From: Gammaproteobacteria bacterium
GTDB lineage: Bacteria; Pseudomonadota; Gammaproteobacteria; Nitrosococcales; Methylophagaceae
Assembly (NCBI GenBank): GCA_028598975.1
Contig: JAQRMU010000065.1
Location: 1-47,809 of the forward strand
Direction: 5' to 3'
Length of the DNA stretch: 47,809 nucleotides
The translations under genes and the position numbers were made by a program. Shown one piece after another: positions 45,098 to 47,809 of the stretch. The notes under the pieces were generated by a model that was given only the letters and a program-made list of their open reading frames with translations, was not told the origin of the DNA and did no database searches. Within the stretch, counting starts at the first letter, position 1. Each line of letters opens with the position of its first letter.

Positions 45098-45780
45098 AGT
45101 TCAATTTCTATTACTGGTGGTGTTGGTGGCAAGGATGGCTTATCACCTGGAACAGATTGTGAAGCAACACTTACGCTTTGGCTTAACCATTCAAAGAACT
45201 CTTTAAAGTGTTCTGCTGATTTTACTTTTAAAACTAAATTATTTTTCATTGAAGAGAATTGTTTAAGAACAGTAATGTCCGCGTTATCTCCTATAGCAAC
45301 AGAAAATACAGTTAGTTTTTTCTTGCTGGATAACTCTTGGACTCGACGAACGGCAGTTGATATATTATCGGTGGGGCCACCATCACTCATAAGAACTAAC
45401 CAAGGCTGATAATAATCAACACCTTTATTTGAGAACTCTCTTTTTCTTTGCTCTAGTAAATCCAGCGCTAATTCAACACCTTCTCCCATTGATGTAGCAC
45501 CATCAGCCTCTAAAAGAGTTATTGTTTGCCTGTCAACACTAGAAAAATCAGATATTGTTTCAGCTTCACTATTAAATGAAACCACTGCCAATTCAACTGA
45601 ATACCGAGCTATTTCATCTGTTTTTATGGCATCAAAAAAATACTGCACGCCTTTGTTTAATTCATTAATAGGTGCGCCATTCATTGAATAGCTGGAATCA
45701 AGACATAGACAAACTGGTAGCCTAGTAGTAGGGTTTTCTATCAAATCCCGCTCTCTTAGCACCATTAGATTATTGCTCAT
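45094..45780 (-). CDS. TerY-like vWA-domain protein (TerY-P triad)
   Basis: MIDAS LCLDSSYSMNGAPI, GATSMGEGVELAL, LMSDGGPTDN. Confidence 0.92.
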   Translation of the reverse strand: MSNNLMVLRERDLIENPTTRLPVCLCLDSSYSMNGAPINELNKGVQYFFDAIKTDEIARYSVELAVVSFNSEAETISDFSSVDRQTITLLEADGATSMGEGVELALDLLEQRKREFSNKGVDYYQPWLVLMSDGGPTDNISTAVRRVQELSSKKKLTVFSVAIGDNADITVLKQFSSMKNNLVLKVKSAEHFKEFFEWLSQSVSVASQSVPGDKPSLPPTPPVIEIEL

Positions 45781-45799
45781 AATATTTTCTCCTAAACAT

Positions 45800-47629
45800 T
45801 TAAAATAAAGACTTCAAGAAACTAAATAAGTCACTGCTACTTGTCTCTTGAGTGGTGGAATCAGATGATCTCGAATATGTTGTTTGATCGTATTTTTTTT
45901 GATTTGAATGATTACGATCTTTTTTATTTTTTCGACATGACTTGCATCTTTTCGGTATATCAAAACCTTTTCCTTCGAAAAAAGACTTTTCTGGATCAGT
46001 AAGAAAGTAATCTGCTCCACAAGATACGCATTTGTACTTAGACGTTTCCTCGTTAACAACATTTCCGTCTTCGTCAATTTGTTTAAACGAGGATGGAAAT
46101 ATTAAATCCGTTTGATGTCCTTTTTGTAGTTGATGAATATACGATTTGATATTTTTTACTGCTTCATATAACTGTATGTTTTGATCTAGTTTGAATATTT
46201 TCCAAAAAAGCTCTTTTAATTTGTAAGGTAGGTGACTCCATATATAAACCCATTGCCCATCAGGTGCATTCTTATAGTTACTATCCTCGCCAAATTTATA
46301 TGGAAAGTTTTCTGGCTTCATATTTTCTCTTTCACTGCCACCGCCGCTAAATGAGTACGGAAGTTTTCCTGGCATCAGAATTTGGAATATTAATGTCATG
46401 ATTGCAAAAATATCATCATCCTTTGTTCTAAGATATTCAGAATATTTTTTCCCGTGGTTTTCTATTTTTGTATAGGGAGTCATTCCAACAGAACATGGGT
46501 AGCCTTCAACTTGAAAGCTGTCGGTATCAATAAAATAGATATTAAGCTCATCTTTAATCAATATATTATTAGGATTAATGTCGCCTAATATAATATTATT
46601 TTCATGTAGTGTTTTTACGGTATCCAAAATACTTAAAGCAACAACAGCAAGATGTAATCTTGTCCAATGCGGAAATTTCTTTTTTAAGAGCGGCGGTATA
46701 AAAATAGATGTTTTTATTTCCACACCGTCTGCTTGCTTCATAAAATATCCAACGAATTCCTTATTCTTGTTGAACGCTATAAATTCAGGAAGACATACAC
46801 CTTTAATATTTATTTTGTTTTTCGTTAATAATGTGATTTTTTTCTGTTTGAAGTTTGTATTTTTGTCTGACTTGTATATTTTACATACATATCCATTTTT
46901 ACTTGTAAAATAAACTGAACCTTCCCCGCCAGCTCTACCTATTTGTTTTTCAAGATGATATTTATTGCCTTTTTCATCAAAGACATAATCATTAACTTCA
47001 GGAATCATACTAACAGAAGTTTTATACTCTCCGTTTTTTACGCTTTTAGGTAGGCTAAATGGTGCTGCTTTCTGGTGAAAGTTCGGCTTCGGATTGCTGT
47101 ATTGTTTGTTATTATAACTAACAGCTCTTCTGCTATTATTTTTAAACTGTACGATATTTCGGTCTTTTCTGCTGAGGTAAAAAACAACGATGTCTTTTAT
47201 CCTATCAACAGATCTTGCATTTTTTAAATCAAGTATATCTTGTGATAAATTGCCGGATTTTTTATAGCTATTATCATTTGTAATTAGGCACAAGTTGTAT
47301 TTAATCCGCAGAGAGGAAAATAGAGAAATAATTGCATTATCTGCAAACTGTTTGTCAAATGTGCTTTCTACCACATATAGGTTATTTTCAGCAAAGTCAT
47401 TAAGTATTTTTATTCCTGAGTTAATATTTTTTATTTTTCTTGAGCGGCTGTGCTTATAAACCTCATTATAAACGGACTTTGGTATGATTATTTGCTTTTG
47501 ATGCAAGCATAGTAATGGGGCAATAATTTTAAAGAAAATATATTCAGAATTGTCTTGTAAAAGACTAGACGTATCAACAAATACTTTGTAGTCACTTGAA
47601 ATGACTTTTTCAAAATCAATGTATTCCAT
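45800..47629 (-). CDS. PIN domain - protein kinase - C-terminal zinc-ribbon fusion (TerY-P triad kinase)
   Basis: PIN: VFVDTSSL / YNEVYK / FADNAIIS / LITNDNSY; kinase: IGRAGGEGSVY, VCKIYK, LGDINPNNILI, FIDTDSFQ; Zn ribbon CVSCGADYFLTDPEKSFFEGKGFDIPKRCKSCRK. Confidence 0.85.
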   Translation of the reverse strand: MEYIDFEKVISSDYKVFVDTSSLLQDNSEYIFFKIIAPLLCLHQKQIIIPKSVYNEVYKHSRSRKIKNINSGIKILNDFAENNLYVVESTFDKQFADNAIISLFSSLRIKYNLCLITNDNSYKKSGNLSQDILDLKNARSVDRIKDIVVFYLSRKDRNIVQFKNNSRRAVSYNNKQYSNPKPNFHQKAAPFSLPKSVKNGEYKTSVSMIPEVNDYVFDEKGNKYHLEKQIGRAGGEGSVYFTSKNGYVCKIYKSDKNTNFKQKKITLLTKNKINIKGVCLPEFIAFNKNKEFVGYFMKQADGVEIKTSIFIPPLLKKKFPHWTRLHLAVVALSILDTVKTLHENNIILGDINPNNILIKDELNIYFIDTDSFQVEGYPCSVGMTPYTKIENHGKKYSEYLRTKDDDIFAIMTLIFQILMPGKLPYSFSGGGSERENMKPENFPYKFGEDSNYKNAPDGQWVYIWSHLPYKLKELFWKIFKLDQNIQLYEAVKNIKSYIHQLQKGHQTDLIFPSSFKQIDEDGNVVNEETSKYKCVSCGADYFLTDPEKSFFEGKGFDIPKRCKSCRKNKKDRNHSNQKKYDQTTYSRSSDSTTQETSSSDLFSFLKSLF

Positions 47630-47688
47630 TCATTTAATCTCATTTTTCTCTGTTGATGCTGACATTGTTCGATACCTGTTTTATATGC

Positions 47689-47792
47689 TAACTTGTTATT
47701 AACGGGAAAGGATTTTCCCTGTAATTCTTAGACATAGTCGGAACTCCTTTTCCTAGTAAGTTGATAACCAAGACCAAACAGGGAAAGAATTA
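47689..47792. repeat. dispersed structured repeat, copy R2 (right window end, same orientation as R1)
   Basis: taacttgttattaacgggaaaggattttccctgtaattcttagacatagtcgga...ttcctagtaag..gataaccaagaccaaaca. Confidence 0.65.
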
Positions 47793-47809
47793 CTCTGAAC
47801 TATAACGCT

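Overview
A 47.8-kb chromosomal window from a gammaproteobacterium. A Methylophaga-like methylotroph is suspected because of a methanopterin/methylofuran-type cofactor operon, but this was not verified. Most of the window is housekeeping: tRNA-Asp, pyrBC'-pyrR-ruvX-yqgE-trkA-ntrXY-rsmB-fmt-def, dprA-smg-topA, purEK, murJ, an oxyR/rubrerythrin/rubredoxin/rubredoxin-reductase module, recF-gyrB, NDH-2, an archaeal-like C1-cofactor operon, rluB-trpS-serS-crcB. The right end (about 41.8-47.8 kb) is accessory DNA: a class II Fic protein, then two well-formed integron attC sites on the minus strand. The attC sites bracket a vapBC toxin-antitoxin cassette and close a long three-gene TerY-phosphorylation-like cassette: a PIN-kinase-zinc-ribbon fusion, a vWA protein and a PP2C phosphatase. 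The PIN-kinase triad in an apparent integron-cassette context is the best candidate for an under-described system. Other points of note are two parS-like sites inside recF, a dihydroorotase homologue lacking its HxH metal motif, an NtrX-like regulator lacking the GAFTGA loop, a pair of MITE-like elements, and related direct repeats at both window ends.
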